Shown here piece by piece: positions 9,339 through 18,275 of a stretch of DNA of 64,000 bases. Origin of the DNA: Paraburkholderia caribensis. GTDB lineage: Bacteria > Pseudomonadota > Gammaproteobacteria > Burkholderiales > Burkholderiaceae. Under the pieces are notes generated by a model. It saw nothing but the letters and a program-made list of their open reading frames with translations, did no database searches and was not told the DNA's origin. Numbering within the stretch: the first letter of the stretch is position 1; the number at the start of each line of letters is the position of its first letter. Made by a program: the position numbers and the translations under genes. The stretch lies in contig NZ_CP026103.1 in assembly GCF_002902945.1 (NCBI RefSeq), positions 930,001 to 994,000 of the forward strand, given 5' to 3'.

Positions 9339-10007
9339 ATGCACGGTCTCCACGGTCTGTCGACGCAGATCATCAACCTGTTGGCGGCCGTGTTGTTGAT
9401 GGTGTCGTTTGCGATGCTCAGCCAGCGCCGCATCCTGTCGCTGATTCACCTCTACACGCTGCAGGGTATCGCGCTGGTATCGGCGAACTTCGTGCTGGGC
9501 TTTGTTTCGCAGGACGTTCATCTGTACGTCTCCGCGCTGCTGACACTGGTCCTCAAGGTTGGCCTGATCCCGTGGATTCTTTACCGGCTGGTGCAGCGCC
9601 TCAACGTCAAAACCGATGTCGAGACACTGCTCAATATCCCGACGACGCTGCTGATCGGAATCGTGCTCGTGATCGTGGCGTTCAACGTGGCGACGCCGAT
9701 CAGCCAGCTCGCGTCTTCGGTTGCGCGCGGCACGCTCGGCATCGCGCTCGCGTGCGTGCTGCTCTCGTTCATGATGATGATCACGCGGTCGAAGGCGATA
9801 CCACAGGTGATCGGCTTTCTTTCGATGGAGAACGGCCTTTTCTTCGCGGCGGCAGCGGCGACCAACGGCATGCCGATGATCGTCGAACTCGGCATCGGGC
9901 TCGACGTGCTGGTCGGCATCCTGATTCTCGGCGTCTTCATGTTCCAGATCCGCGAGCAGTTCGACAGCCTGGACATCCACCACCTGGAAAAGCTCAAAGA
10001 TGACTGA
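9339..10007 (+). CDS. hyfE: HyfE-like membrane subunit
   Basis: A 222-aa hydrophobic protein with about seven transmembrane segments. The N-terminal part resembles NuoK (LIHLYTLQGIALVSANFVLG), and the rest has the HyfE extension (KAIPQVIGFLSMENGLFFAA, IVELGIGLDVLVGILILGVF). It starts directly after hyfC and overlaps hyfF by 8 bp, so translational coupling is likely. It forms part of the membrane arm of the complex. Confidence 0.88.
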   Translation: MHGLHGLSTQIINLLAAVLLMVSFAMLSQRRILSLIHLYTLQGIALVSANFVLGFVSQDVHLYVSALLTLVLKVGLIPWILYRLVQRLNVKTDVETLLNIPTTLLIGIVLVIVAFNVATPISQLASSVARGTLGIALACVLLSFMMMITRSKAIPQVIGFLSMENGLFFAAAAATNGMPMIVELGIGLDVLVGILILGVFMFQIREQFDSLDIHHLEKLKDD

Positions 10008-11460
10008 AGCGTGGGTCCTGCTGCTGGTCTTCGGCATTCCGCTCGTCGCGGGCGGATGTCTGGCACTCGTCGGACAGCACCATCTGGCGCCGGAACTCAA
10101 CATAGCCTTCAGCTTCCTGACCTTCATTGCGGCGATGCTGCTGGCCGCGCAAACCGTTGCCCACGGTCCGGCCTTTGCACTCGGAAAGCTTTTCTTCGTC
10201 GATCCCCTCAACGTCTTCCTCGTTGCACTGACGGCGTTCGTCGGCTGGACCACGTCGATTTTCTCGCGGCCGTACATGCGCATCGAGCAGGGGCGCGGCA
10301 AGATGACGGCGGCGCGTATGCGTCTCTATCACAGCATGTATCAGCTGTTCGTGTTCGCGATGCTGCTCGCGCTGCTCACCAACAACGTCGGCATCCTGTG
10401 GGTCGCGATGGAGGCCGCGACGCTCGCGACGGTGCTGCTGGTGAGCGTCTATCGCACGGCGGCCAGTCTCGAAGCGGCGTGGAAATACTTCATCCTGTGC
10501 GGGGTCGGCATTGCGCAGGCGCTGTTCGGCACGATCCTGCTTTATCTTGCGGCAAGCCGTCAGCTCACGGGCGGCGATGCGTTGCTCTGGACCAGTCTGA
10601 GTGCGGTGAAGGGCGCGCTCGACCCAACCATCATGTCGCTTGCGTTTGTTTTTCTGCTGATTGGTTATGGCACGAAGGTCGGCCTCGTTCCGATGCACAA
10701 CTGGTTGCCGGACGCGCACGCCGAAGGGCCTACGCCGATTTCCGCCGTGCTCTCCGGCCTGCTGCTCAACGTCGCGCTGTACGCGGTATTACGTTGCAAG
10801 GTGCTTGCCGACGGGGCTTTGCAGAACGGTCTGCCGGGGCGCCTGCTGGTCGGGTTCGGACTGGTGTCGGTGCTGGTCGCCACCTTTTCGCTGTTGCGCC
10901 AGAAAGACGTGAAGCGCCTGTTCTCGTATTCGTCGATCGAACACATGGGCCTGATGACGTTCGCTTTCGGACTGGGCGGGCCGACCGCGACATTCGCGGG
11001 TCTGCTGCATATGACCGTGCATTCGCTCGTCAAGTCGGCGATCTTCTTCACGGTCGGCCATGCTGCCCAGAAGGCCCACACGCAGATGATCGACGACATT
11101 CGCGGGCTGTTGCGCGTGAGCCCGACGGTCGGGTGGGGCATGATGCTGGGTGCGCTGGCCATTCTCGGCATGCCGCCGTTCGGCGTCTTCGCGAGCGAGT
11201 TCCTGATCCTGACGACGGCCATCAGCGAACTGCCGTGGGCGACGCCTGTGCTTCTGATCGCACTTGCGGTGGCGTTCGCGACCATCTTCGCGCGCGTGCA
11301 GCACATGGTATTTGGCGAGACGACGGCAACACCGCTCGAACACCCGCCGGCACTCCTGCCCGTATTTGTGCATCTGGGCCTCGGTCTCATGCTGGGGCTT
11401 TACATTCCGCCGTATCTTGCCGCGTGGTACCGGCAGGCGGCAGCGATGATTGCGGGGTGA
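10000..11460 (+). CDS. hyfF: HyfF-like antiporter subunit
   Basis: A 486-aa second antiporter-like subunit (NuoN/NuoM/HyfF family). Core motifs are NNVGILWVAMEAATLATVLLVS, FLLIGYGTKVGLVPMHNWLP, DAHAEGPTPISAVLSGLLLN and DVKRLFSYSSIEHMGLMTF. With HyfB it gives the complex two potential ion-pumping units. It overlaps hyfE at its start and is separated from hyfG by three bases. Confidence 0.9.
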   Translation: MTEAWVLLLVFGIPLVAGGCLALVGQHHLAPELNIAFSFLTFIAAMLLAAQTVAHGPAFALGKLFFVDPLNVFLVALTAFVGWTTSIFSRPYMRIEQGRGKMTAARMRLYHSMYQLFVFAMLLALLTNNVGILWVAMEAATLATVLLVSVYRTAASLEAAWKYFILCGVGIAQALFGTILLYLAASRQLTGGDALLWTSLSAVKGALDPTIMSLAFVFLLIGYGTKVGLVPMHNWLPDAHAEGPTPISAVLSGLLLNVALYAVLRCKVLADGALQNGLPGRLLVGFGLVSVLVATFSLLRQKDVKRLFSYSSIEHMGLMTFAFGLGGPTATFAGLLHMTVHSLVKSAIFFTVGHAAQKAHTQMIDDIRGLLRVSPTVGWGMMLGALAILGMPPFGVFASEFLILTTAISELPWATPVLLIALAVAFATIFARVQHMVFGETTATPLEHPPALLPVFVHLGLGLMLGLYIPPYLAAWYRQAAAMIAG

Positions 11461-11463
11461 CGC

Positions 11464-13026
11464 ATGCGGATCGACTCACTCGGACTTTCGGACCTTACGC
11501 GGATATCGGCGTCCGCCGGCCGGGCATCTGCCTGGCTGGCACACACCGACGCCGCAACGTGGGTCCGCATCGCCAGCACAGCACGAGAAGAGGGCGACCG
11601 GCTGATCTCGTTGTGGGGTGCAGAAGCGGGTGCGGGCACATGCGTGATGTCGGCAGCCTATGCGATGCAGGATGGCCTGTTGTGGGCGCAGTTGCCTGTC
11701 GCGATGGGTAATGAAGGCGCGGCAAGCTATCCGGATCTGTCCAGCATCTTTCCATGTGCGTCGCGCATGCAGCGTGCCGTCCACGATCTGCTCGGGCTGT
11801 ACGCGACGGGCGCGGCGGACACGCGGCCGTGGCTGAATCACGGTAACTGGCCAGCCGACTATTATCCGCTTCAGACTTTGTCGTCCGGAAACGAGCGCTT
11901 CGAATCGCAGGAAGCTGACTACCCGTTCGTGCAGGTCGCTGGAGACGGTGTTCATGAGATCGCGGTGGGACCGATACATGCGGGCATTATCGAGCCGGGA
12001 CACTTTCGCTTCTCCGTCGTCGGTGAGAAGGTGTTGCGACTGGAAGAGCGGCTCGGTTATACGCATCGCGGCATCGAGCGGCTGTTCGGGCAGACGCCGT
12101 TGCTGCTCGGACATCGTCTGGCGGGACGGATTGCCGGCGACACGACGGTTGCCTTCTCGTGGGCTTATTGCATGGCCGCCGAACGCGCACTGAACGTCTT
12201 TGTGCCGCCACGCGCGCAGTGGTTGCGTGCCCTGTTGCTCGAACGTGAGCGTATCGCCAATCATCTGGGCGATCTCGGCGCGCTTGGCAACGATGCCGGC
12301 TTCGCCTATGGGCTCGCGCAGTTCTCCAGGCTGAAGGAAGACTGGCTGCGTCTGAACGACCGGGTATTCGGACATCGCTATCTGATGGACCAGATCGTGC
12401 CCGGTGGGGTGGAGCGCGATATGGCTGCGGAGTTCATCGAGGCCGTCACTGACCAGTGCGAGCGAACCGAAGACGCGGTCCGCGTGATGCAGCGCATCTA
12501 CGAAGAGCAATCGGGATTACAGGATCGCTTTGCAGGTGCAGGCAAGCTCCAGACGAACGTGGCCACGCATTTCAGTGTGTGCGGTCTGGCGGCGCGGGCG
12601 AGCGGTCTTGGCATCGACGTCCGCGTTGATCATCCTTACGCACCGTATCACGAAGTCCAGCCTCAAATGGTGTGCGACAACCGGGGCGACGTGGCTGCTC
12701 GCGTCGCCGTGCGGTTCAACGAGGTCTACGAGTCGTTGCGGCTGATTGGCGTGCTCCTCGACGGTCTGCCTGACGGCGCCGTCGTCACGCCGGTCGAAAC
12801 CGGCCAGTCGCCATCCTGCGGTGTCGGCTGGGTCGAAGGTTGGCGCGGTGATGTGTTCGTGGCCATCGAGACGGGTGAAAACGGAACCATTTCCCGGTGT
12901 CATTGCCATGACCCATCGTGGCAGAACTGGCCGGCGCTGGAGCACGCGATCATCGGCAATATCGTTCCCGATTTCCCGCTGATCAACAAATCGTTCAACC
13001 TGAACTACGCGGGACACGACCTGTAA
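11464..13026 (+). CDS. hyfG: NuoCD-like large subunit without [NiFe] cysteines
   Basis: A 520-aa fusion. Residues 1-140 resemble NuoC/HycE-N (YPDLSSIFP, AVHDLLGLYA, RPWLNHGNWP). Residues from about 160 onward resemble the 49-kDa/large hydrogenase subunit (GPIHAGIIEPGHFRFSVVGE, GYTHRGIERL). The first Ni-binding CxxC position is replaced by RIAGDT (222-227), as in complex I. The C-terminus ends in SFNLNYAGHDL with no DPCxxC. All four nickel ligands are therefore absent and no hydrogenase active site can form. This matches the hydrogenase-related (Ehr) class, whose substrate is unknown. The stop overlaps the hyfI start. Confidence 0.88.
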   Translation: MRIDSLGLSDLTRISASAGRASAWLAHTDAATWVRIASTAREEGDRLISLWGAEAGAGTCVMSAAYAMQDGLLWAQLPVAMGNEGAASYPDLSSIFPCASRMQRAVHDLLGLYATGAADTRPWLNHGNWPADYYPLQTLSSGNERFESQEADYPFVQVAGDGVHEIAVGPIHAGIIEPGHFRFSVVGEKVLRLEERLGYTHRGIERLFGQTPLLLGHRLAGRIAGDTTVAFSWAYCMAAERALNVFVPPRAQWLRALLLERERIANHLGDLGALGNDAGFAYGLAQFSRLKEDWLRLNDRVFGHRYLMDQIVPGGVERDMAAEFIEAVTDQCERTEDAVRVMQRIYEEQSGLQDRFAGAGKLQTNVATHFSVCGLAARASGLGIDVRVDHPYAPYHEVQPQMVCDNRGDVAARVAVRFNEVYESLRLIGVLLDGLPDGAVVTPVETGQSPSCGVGWVEGWRGDVFVAIETGENGTISRCHCHDPSWQNWPALEHAIIGNIVPDFPLINKSFNLNYAGHDL

Positions 13027-13556
13027 TGTGGCAACTTCTCAAACAGATCGCACGGACAGACATTCCTGCCGGCTCCCTCCCAGACACGAACGACGCGTGG
13101 ATAACCTCGCATCAGCAACAGATACAGCGGGAGATTCTCGACGTGCTCGGTCGCGCGCTGTGCATCCGCCAGGTCGATGCGGGCTCATGCAATGGATGCG
13201 AACTGGAAATTCACGCGCTGAATAACCCCTACTACAACATCGAGGGTCTCGGCATCAAGTTCGTCGCGAGTCCGCGTCATGCGGACATGCTGCTGGTCAC
13301 CGGTCCGCTCACGCTGAACATGAAGGAAGCGGTCCGACGGGTATGGGACGCGACGCCTCATCCGAAGCTGGTGGTCGCTGCAGGCGATTGCGCGTGCACG
13401 GGTGGCATCTTCAGGGACAGCTATGCCGTGTGCGGGCCGCTGTCCAATCTGCTTCCCGTGGACGTGGCCATTCCAGGCTGTCCGCCACCACCGGTCGAGC
13501 TGTTAAGGGGCATTCTCACGGCGCTGCGTTCGAGGCCGGACGTACGCGCGCCGTAA
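13026..13556 (+). CDS. hyfI: NuoB/HyfI-like [4Fe-4S] subunit
   Basis: A 176-aa protein of the NuoB/small hydrogenase subunit family. The ligand set of the proximal (N2-like) 4Fe-4S cluster is intact: C55-NG-C58-E, C122 in GDCACTGG and C152 in PGCPPPP. The start codon overlaps the hyfG stop (TAATG). It would pass electrons to or from the HyfG site, showing that redox wiring is kept although the Ni-Fe centre is lost. Ferredoxin-type HyfA/HyfH and HyfD are not encoded here, nor are hyp maturation genes. Confidence 0.9.
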   Translation: MWQLLKQIARTDIPAGSLPDTNDAWITSHQQQIQREILDVLGRALCIRQVDAGSCNGCELEIHALNNPYYNIEGLGIKFVASPRHADMLLVTGPLTLNMKEAVRRVWDATPHPKLVVAAGDCACTGGIFRDSYAVCGPLSNLLPVDVAIPGCPPPPVELLRGILTALRSRPDVRAP

Positions 13557-13575
13557 TCATTGCAGGAGAGAAATA

Positions 13576-14016
13576 GTGGACCGCTTGGGAGCAGTCTGCC
13601 TGGCAGTGGTGCGCGGCACGTGGCCGCAGCTCGTCACGCTTGCGGGGTTCCTGGTGGCAGTTGGCCTGAGGTTTCCGGGCTGGTTTGTCGCTCTCTCGAT
13701 AGCAGTTACTGGCGCTGTCGTGTGGCACATTGGCCACCGCATTGAACCGGGCGGGGCGTCAGCGCGTCATGCCCCAATGCTGGGTGCCGTTCTTGTGGGC
13801 AGCGGACTGGCGTCGATCGTCCTGACGCTGAAATGGTGGTTGGTGGAAAAGCAGATGCAGTTGCCCTCTGGCAGTCTCCTGTATCTGGCCGGCCACGCTG
13901 AAGCGACAACGAATCCCTCACTGGCATGGTCAAGCGTGTTGACCCAGTGGAGCTCATGCCTGGTTTTCCTTGCCGTCGCGGCCATCTGGGCAATTCGTAG
14001 CGGTCGCGTGGACTGA
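13576..14016 (+). CDS. Small inner-membrane protein
   Basis: 146 aa from a GTG start preceded by AGGAGAG. Hydrophobic segments lie around residues 17-50, 68-88 and 125-140, with a basic C-terminus (AIRSGRVD). It follows hyfI by 19 bp on the same strand and is probably its last co-transcribed gene, so it may be an accessory or assembly factor of the complex. No family was recognised. Confidence 0.6.
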   Translation: MDRLGAVCLAVVRGTWPQLVTLAGFLVAVGLRFPGWFVALSIAVTGAVVWHIGHRIEPGGASARHAPMLGAVLVGSGLASIVLTLKWWLVEKQMQLPSGSLLYLAGHAEATTNPSLAWSSVLTQWSSCLVFLAVAAIWAIRSGRVD

Positions 14017-14136
14017 GCATCGGGACGGTCGGCGCACGGTTCAACTGTCTCTGATCTCTGCCTCTCCGGTCGGTCCGCGACATCGTGGTGATGCAAGCCG
14101 GATAGTAGCCCGCGCCACGATGAACATCTGGTTTGT

Positions 14137-14636
14137 CTACTGCGCTGAGTCTCTGGGCGTACCGTGTTCCTTTCCACGGACCGCCTCAAGCGTCACAGAC
14201 GACTGGACCACCAGCACGGGAATGTCGCTGTGCGTGAGTACCTTCTGCGTCTCGCTGCCGAGCAGCAGTGACCGATTCCCGCGACGACCATGAGAGGCCA
14301 TCACGCTGAGATCGCATTTCTGCTGTATTGCGACGCTGATAATCGCTTCATACGGATGCGCTCGCGTCGCCGTTATAGTCTCGCATTCAACGCCGGCGAG
14401 GCTCGCTTCTTTCTTCACCGCTCCGAGGTAGTCATCCGCGTGCTACTGGGCGACCTAAAGAAATCGTTCCTCAGTGTCTGCAAGCATTTCCGTGCCGTAC
14501 GCAAAAAGTGGAACTCCGGTATAACGTGAAGCGCCGTCATTTTCGCCATGTTTTCGCTGGCGAGTGACACTGTCAGCAGGACATCGGATTTTGAGAGTAC
14601 CGAACCGTCCGTCGCCACGAGTAGATGCGTGAACAT
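14137..14636 (-). pseudogene. UspA universal stress protein, frameshifted
   Basis: The N-terminus (MFTHLLVATDGSVLSKS) and the C-terminal nucleotide-binding signature (MASHGRRGNRSLLLGSETQKVL then VLVVQS) lie in different frames. The middle piece (FAYGTEMLADTEERFL) lies in the third frame. At least two indels near 14450-14530 are needed to explain this. The total length corresponds to a normal ~160-aa UspA. It follows the hyf-type operon convergently. Confidence 0.75.
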
Positions 14637-14810
14637 GATAATCCTCTGCGGCCAGACTCAATGTCTACCGCGTTCCGTCTGCCGCCTGAACCGGAACGAC
14701 TGCCCTCGGTATGGTCGGCTAATTGAAAGAATGGCAGTTTGCGAGTTTGAGGGTGCCTGAAACATTCGCACGGAGACTGCTCCGGACACCGTTGATAAAT
14801 CTGCAGCGAG

Positions 14811-14957
14811 GTGACATCGCCGGATGTTAAGCATGGCGACGACCGCATTCTGCTGGTCGCCCGAGCGGGCGCGAGATGGACGTTGCCAGGCGGCAAGATC
14901 AAACGCGACGAAGCGCCAGAGTCAAAACCTGGCGGCGCTTTCCGGGCAGTAGTGTAA
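14811..14957 (+). pseudogene. Nudix hydrolase N-terminal remnant
   Basis: Forty-eight codons read HGDDRILLVARAGARW, then TLPGGKIKRDEAPES. This is the strand and first half of a Nudix box, and it stops at 14955-14957 before any REUxEE catalytic segment. The frame is truncated and the enzyme cannot work. It lies in a region otherwise empty of intact genes. Confidence 0.5.
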
Positions 14958-14984
14958 GCAATTTAACCTGACAGTGCCGCCGCG

Positions 14985-15131
14985 ATGTATTTCGTGCGCA
15001 CAATTGACGAATCGCGCGCGACGCTCGCGTTGTCCGTACAGCGCGAGCAGAACGCTGCCGTTGCGGTTGCCACATTGCGCGATGCATCGCCCCAAGCCCT
15101 GGAAACACTCTTCGCCGATTCCGAACTCTAA
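14985..15131 (+). CDS. Possible 48-aa hypothetical peptide
   Basis: A short frame from ATG 14985 with balanced composition (TIDESRATLALSVQREQNAA, then ATLRDASPQALETLFADSEL). There is no clear Shine-Dalgarno sequence. It could be a real small protein or the tail of a deleted gene. Confidence 0.2.
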   Translation: MYFVRTIDESRATLALSVQREQNAAVAVATLRDASPQALETLFADSEL

Positions 15132-15565
15132 ATGACTCACGCGGCTCGCGGCAGCTCCGCTATGCCGGCTCGCGTGCCTGCCGACAGACATCATTTCATA
15201 TAGACGCTTTAAGGGCCGCCGCATCAGCGTTCATTCGACGTTATGTATTTTTTGTGCATGATCCTCATGCGCAATTGGAATTGGACGTGGCCGGGCCATT
15301 TCGAGACTATCCCGCTCTCGCTCGGTGGCACCAGAATGGTCGACGATACCCCTCGCGGTACAGCTGTACGACAGCCGTCGGGCTTCGCTATCAAATAACA
15401 AGGTCGATTTCTGCCGGATGCAGTCGGGCCGACGACAGCATCTGTCGTCGGCTAACGGTAGGACCGTGTGCGGGCACTTTCGGACATTGTCCAGCCTCTC
15501 TGCAGAGACGTTCGAACGCCATCTCCAACAGAATTCCGCTCATTCCCCGCTGGCCGGCTGGCCCG
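15132..15565. other. Upstream region of the efflux operon
   Basis: No gene is supported; open frames on both strands lack start signals. The region probably holds the promoter for the outer-membrane factor at 15706. It ends at a perfect FNR-type palindrome. Confidence 0.35.
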
Positions 15566-15579
15566 TTGACTTGCGTCAA
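15566..15579. promoter_or_regulatory. FNR/ANR-type site
   Basis: TTGACTTGCGTCAA, extended to a 6-bp-armed palindrome (GTTGAC/GTCAAC). It lies 126 bp before the efflux operon start at 15706. Confidence 0.6.
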
Positions 15580-15705
15580 CGACGCGCGGCCAGGACGCGG
15601 CACCATAGGCGCAGAACCTGCTCGTCGCTGCCCGTCTGCCAAATGCATCACCGCTTGTGCGCGGATGGAGCGATGCGATGCGAATAGCCTACCTGCAGCT
15701 ATGCC

Positions 15706-17208
15706 ATGCGCAACGATGCCGCTCCCAGCGAACGCCTGAAGCAGTATGCCTGTCGGCTGCACGCGGCCGTCATGGCGCTCGCGCTGTCGCTATCACTGTC
15801 TGCTTGCCTGTCGCTCGCGCCGCAATATGAACGCCCGATATTGCCGGTCGCCCCCTCGTGGCCGACCGACGCGCCTGACGCGGGCCAGTCAACTGCCGCC
15901 GACATGGCTTGGCGCGACTATTTTCCGGACCCGCAGCTTCAGGCCCTGATCGCGCAGGCGCTCGAGCATAACCGCGACCTGCGCATCGCAGTGCAGCGTG
16001 TCGAAGAGGCGCGCGCCGCATACGGTGTACGCCGCGCCGATCAATTCCCTACCATCCAGGCGGGTGGGTCGTACATCCGCTTCCGGACGCCGGGCGGCAT
16101 CCTGGGCAGCCAGCCGATCGACGGCGCAGGCTATAGCGTGAGCCTGACGGAAAGCAACTGGGAACTCGACTTCTGGGGACGCGTGCGCAACCTGAAGGAT
16201 GCCGCGCTCGAAAACTATCTGGCCAGCGACGCATCGCGGCGCGCCGCCGCCCTTACGCTGATCAGGCAGGTCGCCGACGCTTACCTTCTGCTACGCGAGT
16301 TCGACGAGCGCATTGCAATCGCACGCCAGACGATTGCGACCCGCACGGAATCCTTACGTATCTTCCGGCGGCGATACGAGGTCGGCGCGACGTCGAGGCT
16401 CGACCTGACGCAGTCGCAGATTCTGCTTGAACAGGCGCGTACTCTCGCCGCACAGCTACAGCAGCAGCGTGCCACCGATGCTCATGCGCTCGACGTGCTC
16501 GTCGGCTCGCCGACGGCGCTGTCGCCGCCGGCACCACTGGACGACAACAGCATTCGGGCCGATCTCGGTGCGGGCCTGCCATCGCAATTGCTGGAAAATC
16601 GCCCCGACATCGTCGCCGCCGAACATCAGCTGCGCGCAGCCGATGCGAACATCGGCGCGGCGCGCGCGGCCTTTTTCCCGCGCATCACGCTGACCAGCAC
16701 GATCGGCACCAGCAGTACCGCGCTTCAGGACCTGTTCTCGTCCAGCACCGGCGCGTGGATCTTTCTGCCGAGCGTGTCGTTGCCGGTCTTCGACGCGGGA
16801 CGTAACCGCAGCAACCTGGATCTCGAAGAGGCGCGCCAGAAAGAGGCGCTCGCGCAGTACGAAAAAAGCATTCAGTCCGCGTTTCGTGACGTGGCCGATG
16901 CGTTGTCGGCACGCGTGTGGCTGGCCGACCAGGTTCAATCGGCACGCGCGACCCTCGATGCGCAGACCGAGCGCGCGCGGCTTGCACGGCTGCGATACGA
17001 CAGCGGCGCGACGCCGTTCCTCGAAGTACTCGACGCACAGCGCGATCTGCTGGACGCGCAGCAGGCGCTCGTGCAGACCCGCAGGGCGCTACTGTCGAGC
17101 CGAGTCGCGCTCTACTCGGCGCTGGGCGGCAATCTGGAGCACGAGGCCCGGGCCGGCCAGCCGCCGTCGATAGCCGGACATTCGACCTCACAGGACCCGT
17201 CGCAATGA
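15706..17208 (+). CDS. NodT/OprM-family outer-membrane efflux lipoprotein
   Basis: About 500 aa. A signal sequence ends in a lipobox (LSLSAC, with Cys as the acylation site), followed by LAPQYERP as in OprM-type factors. Two TolC-like repeats are visible: the first around DLRIAVQRVEEARAAYGVRR, the second around DANIGAARAAFFPRITLTST. The family ending FLEVLDAQRDLLDAQQALVQ is also present. It forms the outer-membrane channel of the tripartite pump encoded downstream. Its stop overlaps the HlyD start (ATGA). An ATG at 15772 would give a shorter, more conventional signal peptide and is a possible true start. Confidence 0.88.
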   Translation: MRNDAAPSERLKQYACRLHAAVMALALSLSLSACLSLAPQYERPILPVAPSWPTDAPDAGQSTAADMAWRDYFPDPQLQALIAQALEHNRDLRIAVQRVEEARAAYGVRRADQFPTIQAGGSYIRFRTPGGILGSQPIDGAGYSVSLTESNWELDFWGRVRNLKDAALENYLASDASRRAAALTLIRQVADAYLLLREFDERIAIARQTIATRTESLRIFRRRYEVGATSRLDLTQSQILLEQARTLAAQLQQQRATDAHALDVLVGSPTALSPPAPLDDNSIRADLGAGLPSQLLENRPDIVAAEHQLRAADANIGAARAAFFPRITLTSTIGTSSTALQDLFSSSTGAWIFLPSVSLPVFDAGRNRSNLDLEEARQKEALAQYEKSIQSAFRDVADALSARVWLADQVQSARATLDAQTERARLARLRYDSGATPFLEVLDAQRDLLDAQQALVQTRRALLSSRVALYSALGGNLEHEARAGQPPSIAGHSTSQDPSQ

Positions 17209-18275
17209 ACGTTGCAACAACAAAAAGACTGATCGCCGTCGCAGCGATGCTCGTCGCCGCTGCCGGCTATTATGCGTGGACGCGATTGCACACGGACGGC
17301 CCGGGCGACGCGTTCGCGAGTGGCAACGGCCGTGTCGAGGCGACCGAAATCGACGTCGCGACGAAGCTCGCCGGCCGCGTCGACAGCCTCTATGTCGACG
17401 AAGGCGACTTCGTGAAAGCGGGCCAGCCGCTTGCGAGGATGCAGGTCACCGTGCTCGAAGCACAACTCGACGAAGCGCGCGCGCAGCATCAGCAGGCGAT
17501 CAACAACGCGGCGAGCGTCGAGGCGCAGGTCGCGCAGCGCGTGAGCGACAAGGCCGCGGCTCGGGCGCTCGTGACGCAGCGCGAAGCCGAACTCGACGCC
17601 GCGCAACGCAAGCTCGCGCGCTCGGAAACGCTGTCGCGCGAAGGCGCTTCGTCGATGCAGGAACTCGACGACGACCGCGCGCGGATGCGCAGCACCGAGG
17701 CAGCAGTGAACGCCGCCATCGCGCAGGTCGCGACCGCGACGGCCGCGATCGACGCAGCCCGCGCGCAGCTCGTCGCGGCGCGTTCGATGGTGGTTGCCGC
17801 TCAGGCCACTATCGCGCGGGTCAATGCCGATATCGTCGACAGCGAACTCACCGCGCCGCGCGACGGCCGCGTGCAGTACCGCGTCGCGGAGCCTGGCGAG
17901 GTGCTCGCAGCGGGCGGGACGGTCCTCAACATGATCGACCTCTCCGATGTCTACATGACCTTTTTCCTGCCCGAGACGGTAGCCGGCAAGGTCGCGCTCG
18001 GCGCCGAAGTTCGCGTGGTGCTGGATGCCGCGCCCAACTACGTGATCCCGGCCGCGATAACGTTTGTTGCCAGCACCGCGCAGTTCACGCCGAAGACCGT
18101 CGAAACCGCGAACGAGCGCCAGAAACTGATGTTTCGCGTCAAGGCGCGCATCAGCCGCGAGTTGCTGCTCCAGCATCTGAAGCTCGTCAAGACGGGGCTG
18201 CCGGGTGTCGCGTGGGTCCGTATCGATTCGCGGGTCCCGTGGCCCGCGAACCTGTCGATCCGGGTGCCGCAGTGA
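17205..18275 (+). CDS. HlyD-family membrane fusion protein (YhiI-like)
   Basis: A 356-aa periplasmic adaptor. One N-terminal transmembrane helix is followed by a biotinyl-lipoyl half (GRVDSLYVDEGDFVKAGQPL), a long alanine/arginine-rich coiled coil (about 85-205), the second half-motif (LTAPRDGRVQYRVAEPGEVL) and a beta-barrel domain. It joins the inner-membrane ABC proteins to the outer-membrane factor. Both its ends overlap neighbouring genes by 4 bp, so the four genes are one operon, in the order seen for E. coli yhiI-rbbA-yhhJ with an added outer-membrane gene. Confidence 0.9.
   Translation: MNVATTKRLIAVAAMLVAAAGYYAWTRLHTDGPGDAFASGNGRVEATEIDVATKLAGRVDSLYVDEGDFVKAGQPLARMQVTVLEAQLDEARAQHQQAINNAASVEAQVAQRVSDKAAARALVTQREAELDAAQRKLARSETLSREGASSMQELDDDRARMRSTEAAVNAAIAQVATATAAIDAARAQLVAARSMVVAAQATIARVNADIVDSELTAPRDGRVQYRVAEPGEVLAAGGTVLNMIDLSDVYMTFFLPETVAGKVALGAEVRVVLDAAPNYVIPAAITFVASTAQFTPKTVETANERQKLMFRVKARISRELLLQHLKLVKTGLPGVAWVRIDSRVPWPANLSIRVPQ

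Noticed and set aside
8406..10301. 631-codon leftward open frame opposite hyfC/hyfE
   Set aside because: Its sequence is rich in Arg/His/Gln, has no family resemblance and is antisense to clearly conserved membrane subunits; it is a GC-bias shadow.
10011..11711. 566-codon rightward frame overlapping hyfF
   Set aside because: Out of frame with hyfF, arginine-rich and without homology; hyfF motifs are unambiguous in the other frame.
11464..13556. Functional hydrogenase-4 / formate hydrogenlyase
   Set aside because: All four [NiFe] cysteine ligands are missing in the large subunit and no maturation genes are nearby.
17276..18271. Extension of the RbbA-like frame through the HlyD gene
   Set aside because: The long frame is open, but its first ~330 codons are the shadow of the HlyD gene; the real start is GTG 18272 or ATG 18281.
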